Positions 62,598-64,000 of a stretch of 64,000 nt of DNA are shown in pieces. Under the pieces are notes generated by a model, which was not told the origin of the DNA, ran no database searches, and worked only from the letters and a program-made list of their open reading frames with translations. The DNA lies in the NCBI RefSeq assembly GCF_033547095.1, contig NZ_CP137852.1, forward strand, positions 923,501 to 987,500. The letters are read 5' to 3'. The position numbers were made by a program, and so were the translations under genes. The number at the start of each line of letters is the position of its first letter. Position 1 is the stretch's first letter. This DNA is from Sediminicoccus rosea. GTDB lineage: Bacteria > Pseudomonadota > Alphaproteobacteria > Acetobacterales > Acetobacteraceae.

Positions 62598-64000
62598 ATG
62601 TTCGCTCGCCGCACGCTTCCCCTCCTGCTGTCGCCCGGCCTGGGCGCCCCGGCCTTGCGCCCCGCCCGTGCCCAGGTGGCCACGCGCATGGCGCTGCTGC
62701 ACCTGAACGACTTCCACAGCCGGCATGAGCCGATCGCGGTCACATCCGCCGTGTGCCGGCCCGATCCCCAGGGCGGGGGCGAGGCCTGCTTCGGCGGCTC
62801 GGCGCGGATGGCCACGGCGATCGCCGAGGGGCGGGAGGCGGCGCGGGCCGATGGGCGCGCGGCGCTGCTGCTGGAGGCGGGGGATGCGTTCCTCGGCAGC
62901 CTCTTCTTCACGCAGCATGAAGGCCAGGCGGAGGCGCAGGTGCAGCGCGCCTGGGGCGTGCAGGGCTTCGCGCTGGGCAACCACGAATTCGACCTGGGGC
63001 CCGAGGTGCTGGCCCGCTACATCGCGGCCGTGCCCTTCCCGGTGCTCTCGGCCAATCTGGACGCGACGGCGGAACCCGCGCTGGCCGGCAAGGTCTGGCC
63101 CACCATCGCCTTCCGGCGGGAGGCGATGCGCGTGGTGGTGGTGGGGCTGACCACGCCGGACACGCCGGGCATCTCCTCCTCCGGGCCCAACCTGCGCTTC
63201 ACCGACCCGCTGGAGGCGGCGAACCGCGCGGTATGGGAGGCACGGCGCGAGGGGCCGGCGACGGTGGTCGTGCTCTCGCATCTGGGCCTCTCGCAGGACC
63301 GGCGGCTGGCGGCCGAGGTGGCGGGCGTGGACGTGATCCTGGGCGGGCATTCGCACACGCTGGTGGCGCCGCCCGTGGTGGTGGAGGGGCCGGACCGGCC
63401 GGTGACGATCGTCCAGGCGGGCGCCTTCGGCCGCTGGCTCGGCCGGCTCGACCTGGATCTCGCAGCGGATGGGCGGGTCACGCTTGCCGTGCAGCAGATG
63501 CGCGAATTGACGGCGAACATCGCAGAGGATGCGACGGTGGCGGCGCTGGTGGCGCAACTTGGCGCACCGCTGGAGGCGCTGCGGCGCCGCGTGGTGGGGC
63601 GGCTGCCGGCGCCGCTGAGCACGGCCGGCTGCGGCCTGGGCCCCTGTGAGATCGGCCAGCTGGTGGCCGAGGTGATGCGCGCGGCGTCCGGCGCCGAGAT
63701 CGGCTGGCAGAATGGCGGCGGCGTGCGCACGGGGCTGCCCGCCGGCGAGGTGACGATGGGCGATGTGCTGGCCTCGCTCCCCTTCGGCAACACGACGGCG
63801 CGGATGGTGTTGCGCGGCGCGGCGGTGCTGGAGGCGCTGGAGAACGGGCTCTCGCGCCTGCCCGAGTCCTCGGGGCGCTTCCCGCAGACGGCGGGGCTGC
63901 GCTTCACCGCCGATGCGGCGCGGCCGGTCGGCAGCCGCGTGGTCGCGGCCGAGGTGCGCGAGGCGGATGGGACCTGGCGGCCGCTGGAGGCGGGGCGCGC
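62598..64000 (+). CDS. 5'-nucleotidase / metallophosphatase (partial)
   Basis: The first 467 codons, cut by the window end, so the C-terminal part is missing. Signal peptide MFARRTLPLLLSPGLGAPAL. Metal motifs LLHLNDFHSR, LLEAGDAFLGSLF, FALGNHEFDLG, VVVLSHLGLSQ and GGHSHT follow the UshA/NadN calcineurin-like order. Residues from about 330 on are the 5'-nucleotidase C-terminal domain with NGGGVRTGLPAGEVTMG and the FGNTT loop. It hydrolyses nucleotides in the periplasm. AGAGGGATC precedes the ATG. Confidence 0.93.
   Translation, partial: MFARRTLPLLLSPGLGAPALRPARAQVATRMALLHLNDFHSRHEPIAVTSAVCRPDPQGGGEACFGGSARMATAIAEGREAARADGRAALLLEAGDAFLGSLFFTQHEGQAEAQVQRAWGVQGFALGNHEFDLGPEVLARYIAAVPFPVLSANLDATAEPALAGKVWPTIAFRREAMRVVVVGLTTPDTPGISSSGPNLRFTDPLEAANRAVWEARREGPATVVVLSHLGLSQDRRLAAEVAGVDVILGGHSHTLVAPPVVVEGPDRPVTIVQAGAFGRWLGRLDLDLAADGRVTLAVQQMRELTANIAEDATVAALVAQLGAPLEALRRRVVGRLPAPLSTAGCGLGPCEIGQLVAEVMRAASGAEIGWQNGGGVRTGLPAGEVTMGDVLASLPFGNTTARMVLRGAAVLEALENGLSRLPESSGRFPQTAGLRFTADAARPVGSRVVAAEVREADGTWRPLEAGR

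Overview
The window is GC-rich bacterial chromosome with densely packed, often overlapping genes (ATGA, TGATG and TAATG junctions, and convergent genes that share stop-codon bases). The gene set suggests an alphaproteobacterium, most likely an Acetobacteraceae (Roseomonas-like) member of the Rhodospirillales. Support comes from the GyrB type, the DUF3126 and PF09608/TIGR02186 families, the number of periplasmic Bug/TTT solute receptors, and the CIO-type cytochrome bd with a GbsR/MarR regulator. The taxonomic placement is inference from gene content. I see no phage, transposase, CRISPR array or integrase.

Layout. 1-11150: gyrB, a small secreted protein, sbcC-sbcD (double-strand-break nuclease), an inositol-phosphatase/ADP-ribosylglycohydrolase fusion, a lipoprotein, and a divergent WYL regulator of the BrxR/CapW type. 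11150-15600: an elongator tRNA-Met and the rpmI-rplT-pheS-pheT translation cluster, with an intrinsic terminator directly before pheS. 15700-20450: a DUF4406-like protein, a SlyB-like lipoprotein, dapF-mtaB-ftsY and a MaoC hydratase. 20600-23370: an orphan gene, two tandem paralogous lipoproteins and a proline-rich lipoprotein. 23480-32700: a catabolic/accessory stretch with Bug receptors, an SCP2-alpha/beta hydrolase, two PuuE-like deacetylase-fold hydrolases, an FMN 2-hydroxyacid oxidase, a chemoreceptor and an alpha/beta hydrolase. 32704-33331: a gene-free region with a strong hairpin. 33330-37560: an IscR-like regulator with a cysteine desulfurase, then hbd-etfA-etfB. 37650-47310: an XRE regulator, two more Bug receptors, lutB-lutC-smr, LysR, DJ-1, SixA-like, DoxX and LysE genes. 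47370-49660: rpsF-rpsR-DUF2232-rplI. 49860-53820: a small conserved protein, two overlapping degenerate GGDEF/EAL-like genes, and an HldE-like kinase whose cytidylyltransferase half has lost its catalytic motifs. 54260-55800: a tiny membrane protein, nudC and a lipoprotein. 55870-56230: four tandem ~94-bp palindromic repeats. 56228-59200: gbsR-cydA-cydB. 59287-62455: a tightly coupled TSUP-TIGR02186-UspA-DUF2459-DUF3126 operon. 62598-end: a 5'-nucleotidase cut by the window edge.

Most of the window is housekeeping. I cannot point to one obvious complete novel system. The observations most worth follow-up are the HldE-like protein with a decayed transferase domain beside two decayed EAL-like genes, the phosphatase/ADP-ribosylglycohydrolase fusion, the orphan BrxR/CapW-type regulator with paired operator-like repeats over a divergent promoter, the 94-bp repeat family with a second member at 61446-61509, and the cyd promoter whose 16-bp spacer is almost exactly a palindrome.
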